Below are positions 1 through 8,525 of a stretch of 64,000 nt of DNA, in pieces. Origin of the DNA: Acidobacteriota bacterium (GTDB taxonomy: Bacteria > Acidobacteriota > Terriglobia > Acidiferrales > UBA7541). The stretch spans positions 62,001 through 126,000 of the forward strand of contig DAHUXN010000028.1 in the NCBI GenBank assembly GCA_027307115.1. Direction: 5' to 3'. The position numbers were made by a program, and so were the translations under genes. How positions within the stretch are numbered: the first letter of the stretch is position 1; every line of letters begins with the position of its first letter. The notes under the pieces are model-generated. The model saw nothing but the letters and a program-made list of their open reading frames with translations, did not search any database and had not been told where the DNA came from.

Positions 1-989
1 AACGTTTCCCAGTGTGCACCGTGCTTTTGCGCCAGCAGCTCGAAGACAGGCGATTCGTCAACGACTTTGCGGAAGCGCTCCGCCGCGGTGGTCGAGCGGC
101 GCCTGCGAACCAGCACATAAACCTTCCCAATTTCGGGAACATCGGTCAGCAAATTTGCCAGCCACACCTTGCCGATGAATCCCGTTGCACCCGCGAGAAG
201 AATCTGTTTTCCGCGCAAGGATTGCCGGACAGAAAGTCGCGCAAGTTTTGCGTCAGGGCGGCGTTGCACTACGCGCAGATAATTTTGCGGAGCAGGCCGG
301 GCGGAGGGTAAGAGCGCTTCATCTAGAATTTCCGGATGCGCGGCGAAGCCGAGATTCTTAGCCAGCGTTTCGCGCGGGACGTGCCCGTTCGGATTGCCGC
401 CGGTCAGCCGCGCCAATGGGCCGCGCGGCCGGATCACCGGGTCCAGCAGCCGTCCGGTCGCCAGTTCGTCGCGGAACTCTAGCCGGTTCGAAACCAGCAT
501 ACCAACGCCCAAATGTTGCGCCAGCGGACGCATCACGTGGTCGAGCCCCTGGCTTACCAGCACAATTTCCTTGCCCCTCGCCTGCAATTTCCTTAATTCG
601 GCGACGCCCTGCTGCTTCAGCGTGGGCTTCAGCAGGTACTGGAAATATTCCTCGCCCAGCAGGTCAAGCCGGTCGCGGCTTACTCCACGCAAGACAGTGT
701 GCAGCAAGCGTGTGGCGAACGCGCGATTCGTCAGGTAGAGCACGGGACGCGCCAGCGCCAATGTAAACATGCCGCTGCGCCGCGCCCATCGCTGCAGAAA
801 ACTCTGCGCATTCCATGCAAAAAAAGCCACGGGACGCACGGCGGTCAGGTTGAGCAGACTACCTTCGACGCGCCAATAGACAACGTTGTCGCCCAGTTTA
901 GGTCGCGACTCAGGCTGCGCTGCGCGTCGCGCCGCTCCATCGCCATCGCGACCGCCAGGTTCTGGCTGAAATGTGGTCAGGGAATCCAT
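1..989 (-). CDS. HAD-like / fatty acyl reductase (SDR) fusion protein, 3' end outside the window
   Basis: Only the first 329 codons are present; the gene runs off the left edge. The N-terminal part (about residues 36-200) reads as a HAD-superfamily domain of the kind fused to acyl reductases: it has a motif II-like LVSQG, followed by a region resembling the RLEFRDG segment of that group. From about residue 262 a Rossmann fold starts, with [11 protein letters not shown] and a VLVRRR strand typical of NAD(P)H-dependent fatty acyl-CoA or thioester reductases. The HAD motif I is degenerate: R40-V-E-G-S stands where D-x-D-G-T is expected, so the nucleophilic Asp is missing. The likely role is reduction or modification of acyl chains (lipid or wax metabolism); this is inferred from the family. 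The ATG at 989 is chosen because a promoter-like sequence lies just upstream. Confidence 0.72.
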   Translation of the reverse strand, partial: MDSLTTFQPEPGGRDGDGAARRAAQPESRPKLGDNVVYWRVEGSLLNLTAVRPVAFFAWNAQSFLQRWARRSGMFTLALARPVLYLTNRAFATRLLHTVLRGVSRDRLDLLGEEYFQYLLKPTLKQQGVAELRKLQARGKEIVLVSQGLDHVMRPLAQHLGVGMLVSNRLEFRDELATGRLLDPVIRPRGPLARLTGGNPNGHVPRETLAKNLGFAAHPEILDEALLPSARPAPQNYLRVVQRRPDAKLARLSVRQSLRGKQILLAGATGFIGKVWLANLLTDVPEIGKVYVLVRRRRSTTAAERFRKVVDESPVFELLAQKHGAHWET

Positions 990-1019
990 CAAGAGAGCTA
1001 GGCCTTCTAGGGAAAGTCG

Positions 1020-1048
1020 AAAATAGCACTGTCTAGGGCGGGAATCAA
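1020..1048 (-). promoter_or_regulatory. Putative sigma70 promoter for the acyl reductase gene
   Basis: On the minus strand a TTGATT hexamer (1043-1048) and a TATTTT hexamer (1020-1025) are separated by exactly 17 bp. The start codon is at 989, about 30 bp downstream of the -10. The match to consensus is partial (4/6 in each box), but spacing and position are right. Confidence 0.4.
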
Positions 1049-1106
1049 GGACTCATGGCCTAAAGGCCGCGTTTTCTGCCTGATACGCACCGGCTGTGGC
1101 AAAATG

Positions 1107-2090
1107 TCAGACCGCCGTATTCGCCCGCGCGACGCTCACAATTGCGAATACGTAAAACACAAACATGAGCGCCAGATAGGCCTTCGCTTTGCGGTTCGCC
1201 CCGCGAAATTCATGCCACGCGAACACGCCCCACAGCGCCGCGACCATTGGCGACGACTGGCCGATGGCATAGGAAATTGCCACGCCCGTGAAACTTGCCG
1301 CCACCAGATTTAAAACGGTTCCGACTCCCCAGACGAAGCCCCCGGCAAGCCCGAGCAAGTGGCCGCTCGCTGGCGCTCGAAAAAAGCCACCCATCCCGAC
1401 GGGTTCGCCGACCAGCGGCCTCCGCATCAGATACACATTGAAAATAAAGCACGAAAGCAGCGCGCCCAGAGTGAAAAACACGGACGTCGTATACGGTCCA
1501 AGCACGGCGCCTGCCGTCATGGCATGTGTCATAAACGGCGCCCACAGTCCCATCAGGATTCCAGACACAACGCACACGACAACGCTCTTGTGCGAAACGA
1601 TTTTTCCTCCCGTACCGAGAGCCCCGTACGCTTTGCCGTCCATGATCACCGCAATCAGGGCAAAGACGACGCCCAGCGCCAGCAACGCCGCATTTCCCCT
1701 TGGCTGCAACAAGTAGCTCAACACCACTCCCACGACCAGCGCAATTCCAATCGACACCGGAAAGGCGAATGCCATGCCGGCCATGTCAATTCCGGCTACC
1801 AGCAGCACATTGGCCAGATTGAAAATCGCTCCGCCGATCAGCGCGTAGGTCATATTGCCGCGATCCGCGGTTTCGAGATTCACAAGGAAGCTCGACGCCC
1901 CGCCGTGCATGCTGCCCATGGTGAAAGCAAGGATCAGAGAAATCAGGAAAATGCCGATGGCGTAATCCCAATAGAAGAGTTCAAAACGGTAATTCTTCAC
2001 GCCTTTGTAGGTGTTGGCCCACGAGCCCCAGCAGATGGCGCTGGTGATAATCATCAGCAGCGCGGCCGAAAAAGTATGAGGAGTGAACAT
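1107..2090 (-). CDS. Multi-pass sugar/ureide-type transporter (DMT-like superfamily)
   Basis: A 327-residue membrane protein with about ten hydrophobic helices. The opening SAICWGSWANTYK and the YWDYAIGIFLISL stretch resemble the GRP/RhaT sugar transporters and plant ureide permeases of the drug/metabolite superfamily. It lies 58 bp downstream of a PfkB-type kinase and, further upstream, an exported nucleoside hydrolase. The simplest reading is uptake of ribose, a nucleoside or a nucleobase released outside the cytoplasmic membrane (inference from context). The start is set at the ATG at 2090, preceded by GGGGAAAGGGCG; an upstream ATG at 2168 would overlap the kinase gene and adds a non-hydrophobic tail. 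Substrate specificity cannot be read from the sequence. Confidence 0.75.
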   Translation of the reverse strand: MFTPHTFSAALLMIITSAICWGSWANTYKGVKNYRFELFYWDYAIGIFLISLILAFTMGSMHGGASSFLVNLETADRGNMTYALIGGAIFNLANVLLVAGIDMAGMAFAFPVSIGIALVVGVVLSYLLQPRGNAALLALGVVFALIAVIMDGKAYGALGTGGKIVSHKSVVVCVVSGILMGLWAPFMTHAMTAGAVLGPYTTSVFFTLGALLSCFIFNVYLMRRPLVGEPVGMGGFFRAPASGHLLGLAGGFVWGVGTVLNLVAASFTGVAISYAIGQSSPMVAALWGVFAWHEFRGANRKAKAYLALMFVFYVFAIVSVARANTAV

Positions 2091-2148
2091 CTCGCCCTTT
2101 CCCCGAACGGAGTCACATCGCAGAGACGCGGGCCGAATGCCTTTAGCG

Positions 2149-3126
2149 TTAAAACTGCATCCCCGCAACCAGAGCAGGGCGCTGCGAGCGAAGCAACGCG
2201 ATCACGTCGTCGCGCTTGGCCATCGCGCGCGCGCCAACCTTAGTGCAACACAGGGCAGCGCAAGCGTTGGCGAAGGCCCCCACGTGTTCGAGGTCCCAGC
2301 CCCGCAGCAGCCCGTAGGAAAGGCCGCCCATGAAGGCGTCGCCCGCACCGGTGGTATCCACCACCTTGGCGGAAAATGCCGGCACATGAACGATCTTGTC
2401 CTTGCCGGCGATCATGCAGCCATTTGCGCCCATGGTGATGGCAACGAGCTTCGGTCCCATCGCCAGCAGCTTTCGCGCCATGCGCTCGTAATCGTCTTCG
2501 CCGGTAAGTTCGAGCGCCGCCGCCTTGCAGGGCTTCAGCACGTCAACCAACCGCAAGCTCGCTGTTAGTTCTTCCTGCGTGCCAAGGTTTGCCTGGCAGA
2601 AAAAACTCGGGGACACGTCGAGATCGAGAAGCACGCGCACGCCCGCATCGCGCGCCACCTGCATCGCTTCGCGCACGGGAGTTATGGGGAGTTGCGAAGC
2701 CTCAGTGTGGAAGTGCCTGGCTTTTTTGATATTCGAAGCGAAGTGCGTGTGCACCTGATGAACGCTGATTTTGCCGGTAACGTTTGGAAACATGTAGATG
2801 CAACGTTCCCCCGTGACGTCCACCGGAATCCACGTCAGCGATGAGAACTCGCCCTTGACGACTTCGATTCCCGACAAATCCATTCCATCGTCAGCGAAAG
2901 CCTTTTGGATGATTCGCCCGTTGTCGTCGTCGCCGATCAATCCGAGCCACCCGGATTTTACGCCGAGCCGCGCGACCTGCGTCAGATTATTGGCTGTGAC
3001 GCCGCCCGCGTGAATTTCCAGCCGCGTGGCATTGATTTTCTCCTCGGGGCCCAGCAGGCGGGGCACAATGGCGAAAAAATCCACCGTGCAACTGCCGATT
3101 CCGACGACTTCCGCTACATCACCCAT
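2149..3126 (-). CDS. PfkB-family carbohydrate (ribose/nucleoside) kinase
   Basis: A 325-residue cytoplasmic kinase of the ribokinase/PfkB family. The N-terminal sugar-binding signature appears as HAGGVTANNLTQVARLG and the C-terminal catalytic signature as DTTGAGDAFMGG, containing the anion hole and the catalytic Asp. Length is normal for the family. Between a nucleoside hydrolase and a sugar-type transporter, the likely job is phosphorylating the sugar (ribose) or nucleoside taken up; members also act on adenosine or fructose, so the substrate is open. The ATG at 3126 has AAGGACG about six bases upstream and is preferred to a TTG at 3159. A convincing sigma70 promoter lies at 3190-3218, so this gene and the transporter can be transcribed separately from the genes upstream. 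Confidence 0.85.
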   Translation of the reverse strand: MGDVAEVVGIGSCTVDFFAIVPRLLGPEEKINATRLEIHAGGVTANNLTQVARLGVKSGWLGLIGDDDNGRIIQKAFADDGMDLSGIEVVKGEFSSLTWIPVDVTGERCIYMFPNVTGKISVHQVHTHFASNIKKARHFHTEASQLPITPVREAMQVARDAGVRVLLDLDVSPSFFCQANLGTQEELTASLRLVDVLKPCKAAALELTGEDDYERMARKLLAMGPKLVAITMGANGCMIAGKDKIVHVPAFSAKVVDTTGAGDAFMGGLSYGLLRGWDLEHVGAFANACAALCCTKVGARAMAKRDDVIALLRSQRPALVAGMQF

Positions 3127-3189
3127 TGGCCGTCCTTGCTTTCCATTTCGCGCCTGCAATGTTCCTCGGCGCGATCGAAGAATGCGCTG

Positions 3190-3218
3190 CTTATAAATCT
3201 CGATGCTTTAAGAGTCAA
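3190..3218 (-). promoter_or_regulatory. Putative sigma70 promoter for the kinase-transporter pair
   Basis: Minus-strand TTGACT (3213-3218) and TATAAG (3190-3195) with a 17-bp spacer; each box matches consensus at 5/6. The predicted start near 3183 leaves a leader of about 57 nt before the kinase ATG at 3126. It is the best sigma70 match I found in the window. Confidence 0.6.
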
Positions 3219-3261
3219 GCTGAAACAGGTTACAGCATATTTCGGCGATTCTCTGCGGATT

Positions 3262-4359
3262 CTACGGAAGGGAGGGATGATGGCCACCCGGCAAGTGATT
3301 TTGCGGCGTTGGCCGCGTCATCAAATCAATAAATTCCTTCTCGAACTTCGACTTGTCGAGGTCCGTATTGACAATCACTAGCTGCTCGCCTGTTCCAGGA
3401 TTCTTCCCAGGTTCCCAAGCGAGAGTATCGCCGTAACTTGGCCCCTGGTCGGTCGAAGCGTCGAGATAAAGCTTTTCCGTGCGTGTAACAATCGTGGGGT
3501 CGAGCCAGGCGATGGCGGCAAGCTCATCCCACATGTACTCGGAGTTGGCGTATCTCGCGATGTAGCGCGCCACTGGCGTCTTCGTCTTCGCGATTTCGGC
3601 GATCATTTCCTTTGTGAGGCGCGTCTTGATGGAAATGTCCACGGGCGTATTAACGATCCGCGCCCAATGCGCGTGCAGGACGGCATGCGTTGCCTCGGGG
3701 TCCATCCAGAAATTGAATTCGCGGCGCGGGTTCATGCGAAATTCAGGATCGTTTGTTTGAGGGTCGATGCTCCCGCCCATGATGACAAGCTCCCGCGCAA
3801 GCTCCGCGAATTGCGGGTCGATGGTAATGGCAAGCGCAAGATCCGTCAGCGGGCCGCCTTCGTAAATCGTCACCTGATGCGGATAGCGATGCACCATGCG
3901 AATCAGGAAGTGAGCCGCATCTTCGTTTGCGGCTTTGGTGGTGGGAGCGCCTTCCGCAAGCGGCGGAACGTCAAACGGCCCGTGGACTTTGCCCCAATTC
4001 CACGCACCATGGTACACGACTTTGCCGTAGAGCTTTTCCCACCGCGCGATGAATTCCTTGCTGTTGTCGATAGGAAACACGGCGCCAGGAACGACGGGGA
4101 TGTCCGTGCGGCCGATGATTTCAAGCATGCGAAGCGTGTGCGCCACTTCTTCATCGCGCCACTGATCGCCCGTGACCACGGTGATCCCCAGCACTTCCGT
4201 CTGCGGGGACTGAATCAGCGCCAGAATCGCCTGCTCATCCGTTGTCGCGGGACCGCGAGCGTCCTGGTCAATGATTACTTTTCGCTTCTCCTGCGCACGA
4301 ACGGGCAGAGCAAGAAGCGAGACCACGCACAGGATTAGGAAGAACCGAGCCGGGCTCAT
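3262..4359 (-). CDS. Exported inosine/uridine-type nucleoside hydrolase
   Basis: A 365-residue protein with a clear signal peptide (RFFLILCVVSLLALPVRAQ, cleavage near residue 23), followed by a nucleoside hydrolase fold. It should cleave ribonucleosides to base plus ribose, here in the periplasm. The usual N-terminal calcium-binding signature DxDxGxDD is altered: D-Q-D is followed by an expanded ARGPATTDEQA segment, so the third and fourth acidic residues are displaced. Other family features are present, including VTGDQW, YEGGPLTDLALA and an N-F-W-M-D-P-E-A segment. The ATG at 4359 is used; a TTG at 4365 is possible and no strong ribosome site is seen. It starts 12 bp after the RND permease gene ends and may receive read-through from it. 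Confidence 0.8.
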   Translation of the reverse strand: MSPARFFLILCVVSLLALPVRAQEKRKVIIDQDARGPATTDEQAILALIQSPQTEVLGITVVTGDQWRDEEVAHTLRMLEIIGRTDIPVVPGAVFPIDNSKEFIARWEKLYGKVVYHGAWNWGKVHGPFDVPPLAEGAPTTKAANEDAAHFLIRMVHRYPHQVTIYEGGPLTDLALAITIDPQFAELARELVIMGGSIDPQTNDPEFRMNPRREFNFWMDPEATHAVLHAHWARIVNTPVDISIKTRLTKEMIAEIAKTKTPVARYIARYANSEYMWDELAAIAWLDPTIVTRTEKLYLDASTDQGPSYGDTLAWEPGKNPGTGEQLVIVNTDLDKSKFEKEFIDLMTRPTPQNHLPGGHHPSLP

Positions 4360-4371
4360 ATCCAAGCCATT

Positions 4372-7300
4372 CTACGCTTCGAATTTATTTTGCAGCAGCG
4401 AAAACAATACGGGCATGATCAGCAGCGTGATGAACGTCGAGAGGAATAGACCGCCAATAACCGCAAGAGCCAAGGGTTTTTGCAGTTCGGCGCCGGAGCC
4501 AAGGCCCAGCGCCAGCGGCAGCAAACCGAACAGCGTGGCGAGCGTGGTCATCAGGATCGGCCGGATACGGATTTTGCCCGCCTGCACCAACGCTTCAAAG
4601 AGCGGCATTTTGTCCTCTTCCCAGAGTTTGTGCACGTACTCAAAAAGGATGATGCCGTTCTTTACCACCAAGCCCACCATCAAAATGATGCCCATGAAGG
4701 ACGAAACGTTCAGCGCCGTGTGCGTCACCAGCAGCATCGCGAACACGCCGACCAGCGACAGCGGTGCGGCCGAAATAATGATCAGCGACGGCGCAAAGGA
4801 ACGGAACTGAACCACCAGCACAATGAAGATGGCTCCAAGCGCCAAAAACAGCACATACAGCAAATCGTGAAACGCACTCTGCTGGGCTTCGTATTGGCCG
4901 CCGATTTCGTACGTATAGCCGACCGGAAGTTGCACTTTTTTCATCACGTCTTTCACGTCGTTCACCACGCTGCCCAAATCGCGATTCTCGAGTTGCCCGG
5001 TCATCGAAATCATCAATCGTTGATTTTCGCGTTCCAGCGCGCTCTCGCCCTGCACTCGTTGCACCTTCGCAACGGAGGAAAGCTGCACGATCTGTTTCGA
5101 CGGCGTCAGAATCGGGAACTGCAGCACATTGTCGTAATTGAAGCGGAAGGAATCAGGAAAACGCACGCGGATCGGAACCGTGCGGTCGGATTCGCGCAGC
5201 TCGCTTTTTGTCACGCCGAGAAGCCCGTCGCTCACCTGCGTCGCGATATCTGCCGGCGTCATCCCCAATCGCCCCGCGGCCGCGGTGTCCACGTCGAAAA
5301 CAATCTCGGGATTGCCTTTCGTCACTGATTTAAAATCTACGAGACCCTTCACGGCCTGCAGTTTCGGTCCAATTTCGTCCGACAGTTTTTCAAGTTCGTT
5401 GATATCATCTCCAAAAAGTTTCACTTCGACCGGCTGCGGCGTACCTTCCAAGTCGCCGAGCATGTCCTGAAGAATTTGCGAAAACTCCACATCCACGCCG
5501 GGAATGTTCTTCTCGATTTGCGCGCGTAAATCGTCCATCACTTCGTTGATGTCGCGCCGTTCTGAGCGCGGCTTCAATTTCACGGTGATATCGCCGGTGT
5601 TCTGCTCGGTGACGAACAATCCATTCTCCGCGCCCGTGCGCCGTGAGAACGACTGTGTATCCGGCAACGCCGCCACTCGCTGCTCGATTTTCTGCAGGAT
5701 TCGATTTGTCTCATCGAGCGATGTCCCCGGCGGTGTCACGTAATCCAGAATGAAGCCGCCCTCGTCCATCTCCGGCAAAAATCCGGTTTCCAGTTTCGTG
5801 TAGCAGAGAACCGCAAGCGCCACGCACGCCGCCGCGGCGATCACCACGATTAGTCTTCGCCGCAGCGCCCACCGCACCGCCTTTTCATATCCGCGATTCA
5901 CGGGCGCGATCAACTTTTCTGAACTCGTACGGTGCGTTCGCGCGGAAAGGAAGCGCATCGAAAATAACGGGATGATCGTCAGCGCGAAGACCAGTGAAAG
6001 CAGGACGGAAATGCCCAGCGTGAGGCATAGCGCCTTGAAGAATTCTCCGACGATGCCCTGCAGCAAGGTCAAAGGAAGAAAAACCACTTCAGTCGTGGCC
6101 GTCGAGCCAATCACCGCGCCGAGCAATTCGCGCACTCCGGCCTCGGCGGCTTCCGCCGGTGGTTCGCCGAGTCCGAGGTGACGGTAGATATTCTCGATGA
6201 TCACCACCGCATCGTCGATAATTAGTCCAATGGCAATCGCGATTCCGCCAAGGGACATCAGGTTCAGCGTGCCGCCAGTGATCTTCAAAAAGTAGAACGT
6301 CCCGATCACGGAAAGGGGCAATGACGTGGCCGCAACGAGCGTCGTTCGCCAATCGCGGAGGAACAAATAAAGAATGACGACTGCGAGAAATGCGCCGATG
6401 AGGATTGCATCGCGAACATTCTTGATGGACTCGGAAACGAACTCGGCCAGGTCGTAATCGACGGATACATGCAGCGTTTTCGGGATGGCCGATCCGAGAT
6501 TCTGCGTCATTGCCTTGATCTGTTTGGCGATTTGCAGAATGTCGCCGTCAATTTGCCGGGTGATGTTGATTAGCGCCGCCGGTTTTCCGTTGCCGGTGGC
6601 GAGTAATGTCGGATCGGCCACCCCGGTCTGCACTGTGGCAATGTCGCCGACGCGCACCGGACCCTGATCCTGGATGGCCACGACGGCATTGCGAATATCG
6701 TCGAGGCTGTGAAACTGATCGTCAGTCAATATTTGATATTGAAGGTAGTCCTTCGGCAGCCGTCCGACCGCGGCCACCTGGTTCGTTTCTGCAATCTGCG
6801 TTGCCACGTCATCCAGCGTCAGCCGGTGGGACAGCAGCTTTTGCGGGTCCGTAATCACGGAGATTTCGCGGTGGTCGGTCGCTTGTACCTCCACTTGACC
6901 CACGCCTTGCACGCGCGTGATCAGCGGCCGCAAGTCATAATAGGCATAATCATAGAGATCTGCGTCGGGCACGTTGCCGTTCAAAATCAGGCTCAGCACG
7001 GGATAGACCGTCGGCGATTCCCATTCCACGTTCACTTCGGTTCCCGGCGGCAACGATGATTGGACTTCGCTTACTCGCCCCTGTACGAGTTGCAGTGCAT
7101 ACTTCATATCCATTCCAGGATTGAAGAGCACCCCCACCGACGCGGCGCCGCGAATCGTCTTTGATCGGACGCGGTTTACGCCTTGCACCGTGCTCACGGA
7201 TTCTTCGATCGGGCGAGTAACGGTCAACAGCATCGTCTGCGGAGAAAGATCGCCGGAATGCACCAGGATGATGACCCGCGGGAAATCCAGGTTGGGATAG

Positions 7301-7407
7301 ATGTTACTGGGAAGTTTGAAGAAGGAGTAAACTCCGGCTATCGTAAGGAACGCAGTCAGCAAATAAACTGCATATCGGTTTTTTCGACAGACTCGAACGA
7401 TATTCAT
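4372..7407 (-). CDS. RND efflux transporter permease (AcrB/MdtB-like, proton-driven)
   Basis: A full-length 1011-residue inner-membrane RND pump with two repeats of one helix, a large periplasmic loop and five helices. The TM4 motif GLIIDDAVVIIENIYRH, with two aspartates at 398-399, is the proton-relay signature of the drug-type (HAE) family rather than the metal type. It should export amphiphilic compounds in complex with the adaptor and outer-membrane channel encoded just upstream. Its ATG overlaps the adaptor stop codon by 4 bp, so translation is probably coupled. An OmpR-type two-component system precedes the three pump genes on the same strand and is the likely regulator. The substrate cannot be inferred from sequence. 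Confidence 0.92.
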   Translation of the reverse strand: MNIVRVCRKNRYAVYLLTAFLTIAGVYSFFKLPSNIYPNLDFPRVIILVHSGDLSPQTMLLTVTRPIEESVSTVQGVNRVRSKTIRGAASVGVLFNPGMDMKYALQLVQGRVSEVQSSLPPGTEVNVEWESPTVYPVLSLILNGNVPDADLYDYAYYDLRPLITRVQGVGQVEVQATDHREISVITDPQKLLSHRLTLDDVATQIAETNQVAAVGRLPKDYLQYQILTDDQFHSLDDIRNAVVAIQDQGPVRVGDIATVQTGVADPTLLATGNGKPAALINITRQIDGDILQIAKQIKAMTQNLGSAIPKTLHVSVDYDLAEFVSESIKNVRDAILIGAFLAVVILYLFLRDWRTTLVAATSLPLSVIGTFYFLKITGGTLNLMSLGGIAIAIGLIIDDAVVIIENIYRHLGLGEPPAEAAEAGVRELLGAVIGSTATTEVVFLPLTLLQGIVGEFFKALCLTLGISVLLSLVFALTIIPLFSMRFLSARTHRTSSEKLIAPVNRGYEKAVRWALRRRLIVVIAAAACVALAVLCYTKLETGFLPEMDEGGFILDYVTPPGTSLDETNRILQKIEQRVAALPDTQSFSRRTGAENGLFVTEQNTGDITVKLKPRSERRDINEVMDDLRAQIEKNIPGVDVEFSQILQDMLGDLEGTPQPVEVKLFGDDINELEKLSDEIGPKLQAVKGLVDFKSVTKGNPEIVFDVDTAAAGRLGMTPADIATQVSDGLLGVTKSELRESDRTVPIRVRFPDSFRFNYDNVLQFPILTPSKQIVQLSSVAKVQRVQGESALERENQRLMISMTGQLENRDLGSVVNDVKDVMKKVQLPVGYTYEIGGQYEAQQSAFHDLLYVLFLALGAIFIVLVVQFRSFAPSLIIISAAPLSLVGVFAMLLVTHTALNVSSFMGIILMVGLVVKNGIILFEYVHKLWEEDKMPLFEALVQAGKIRIRPILMTTLATLFGLLPLALGLGSGAELQKPLALAVIGGLFLSTFITLLIMPVLFSLLQNKFEA

Positions 7408-8525
7408 GATTTGACTTTGACTTTTGTCGTGTCGCCCAAACCGTAGCCGCCGGTCAAAATCACGGTATCGCCATTGTTCACACCCGACAAAATCTCAACG
7501 CGATCTTTCGTTTCAATCCCCAGCTTCACCTCCACCGCTTTCGCCGTGTCGCCTTCCACCTTGTACACGCGCGTCTGGCCGGAATCGTTGTGGTAAATGG
7601 CTTCGGGCGGAACGGTTAGAGCGTTCTCATGCGTTTGCACGGGTACTTGTGCGTTCAAATACATTCCCAACTTCAGCGTGCCGCCGGGATTTGCGATTCG
7701 GATGCGCACGTTGCCCACATTTGTCGCCGGGTCCACCGCCGGCGAGATGGCCACAATTCTTCCCTCGAACGTTTTGCCCGCGAACGTATCACTTGCAATG
7801 GGCAGCATTTCACCGATATGAATCTTGCCAAGGTCGGCGGCCGGCAAGCTGCCCGACAGCTCCACTTCGGCAATGTTCGCCACTTCCACAATCGGCTGCG
7901 CCGCGGTGCCATCCACTTGCTCGCCGATGCTCGCGAAGCGTTTTGCCACCACGCCGTCGAGCGGCGACAGGATTCTTGTACGTCCCACCTGCAGCTTTGC
8001 CGTCGATACGACTGCTTCGGCCTGATGTTCCGCTGCTTGCGCGACGCTCAATTGTGTCTTCGCATCCTCCAGGTCTTTGCCTGCCGCGATTCCGCGCTGG
8101 AAAAGCGTCTGGTTCCGCGCCAGATTCTGCTTGGCATTGTGTACCGTCGCTTGTGCTTGCGCGAGCGTCGCCTCGGCCTGTCGCAATTGATCTTCGAAGG
8201 TGTGACTATCGATTGTGGCCAGCACTTCGCCCGTGTGCACTCGATCTCCCTCCGCCACATTCAACCCCGTGATCCGCCCGGGGACAAGAGCGCTGACCTT
8301 CACGTCTTTGTTGGGCAATGCCACCACATTGCCGCTGACGGTCACGGATTGTTGAATATTTGTACGAGTCACTTTCGTGACGCTTACTTCCGCAACCATT
8401 TGTGACTCGCCGGGCCGGTCACTGGAGCCCGAGCATCCCGAAAAAAGCATTACCGGCGCTATCGCAAGCGCCACCAGCCCGATTCCCATCCACCGGCATT
8501 GTCTTCGCATCATCACTCTGCCCAT
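7404..8525 (-). CDS. RND efflux periplasmic adaptor (membrane fusion lipoprotein)
   Basis: 373 residues. The N-terminus ends in a lipobox (LFSGC), so it is probably a lipoprotein. It then shows the usual adaptor order: a half biotinyl-lipoyl domain (VPGRITGLNVAEGDRV), a helical hairpin rich in Gln and Ala (about 105-180), the second lipoyl half (ILSPLDGVVAKRFASIGEQV), a beta-barrel, and a membrane-proximal domain. It links the RND permease to the TolC-type channel. Its ATG directly abuts the TGA of the channel gene and its own stop overlaps the permease start by 4 bp, so the three genes form one operon. Alternative ATGs lie at 8513 and 8510. Confidence 0.9.
   Translation of the reverse strand: MGRVMMRRQCRWMGIGLVALAIAPVMLFSGCSGSSDRPGESQMVAEVSVTKVTRTNIQQSVTVSGNVVALPNKDVKVSALVPGRITGLNVAEGDRVHTGEVLATIDSHTFEDQLRQAEATLAQAQATVHNAKQNLARNQTLFQRGIAAGKDLEDAKTQLSVAQAAEHQAEAVVSTAKLQVGRTRILSPLDGVVAKRFASIGEQVDGTAAQPIVEVANIAEVELSGSLPAADLGKIHIGEMLPIASDTFAGKTFEGRIVAISPAVDPATNVGNVRIRIANPGGTLKLGMYLNAQVPVQTHENALTVPPEAIYHNDSGQTRVYKVEGDTAKAVEVKLGIETKDRVEILSGVNNGDTVILTGGYGLGDTTKVKVKS

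Noticed and set aside
1359-2243. 294-codon plus-strand ORF
   Set aside because: Antisense to the transporter and the kinase end; His/Arg/Gln-rich low-complexity product typical of a shadow frame.
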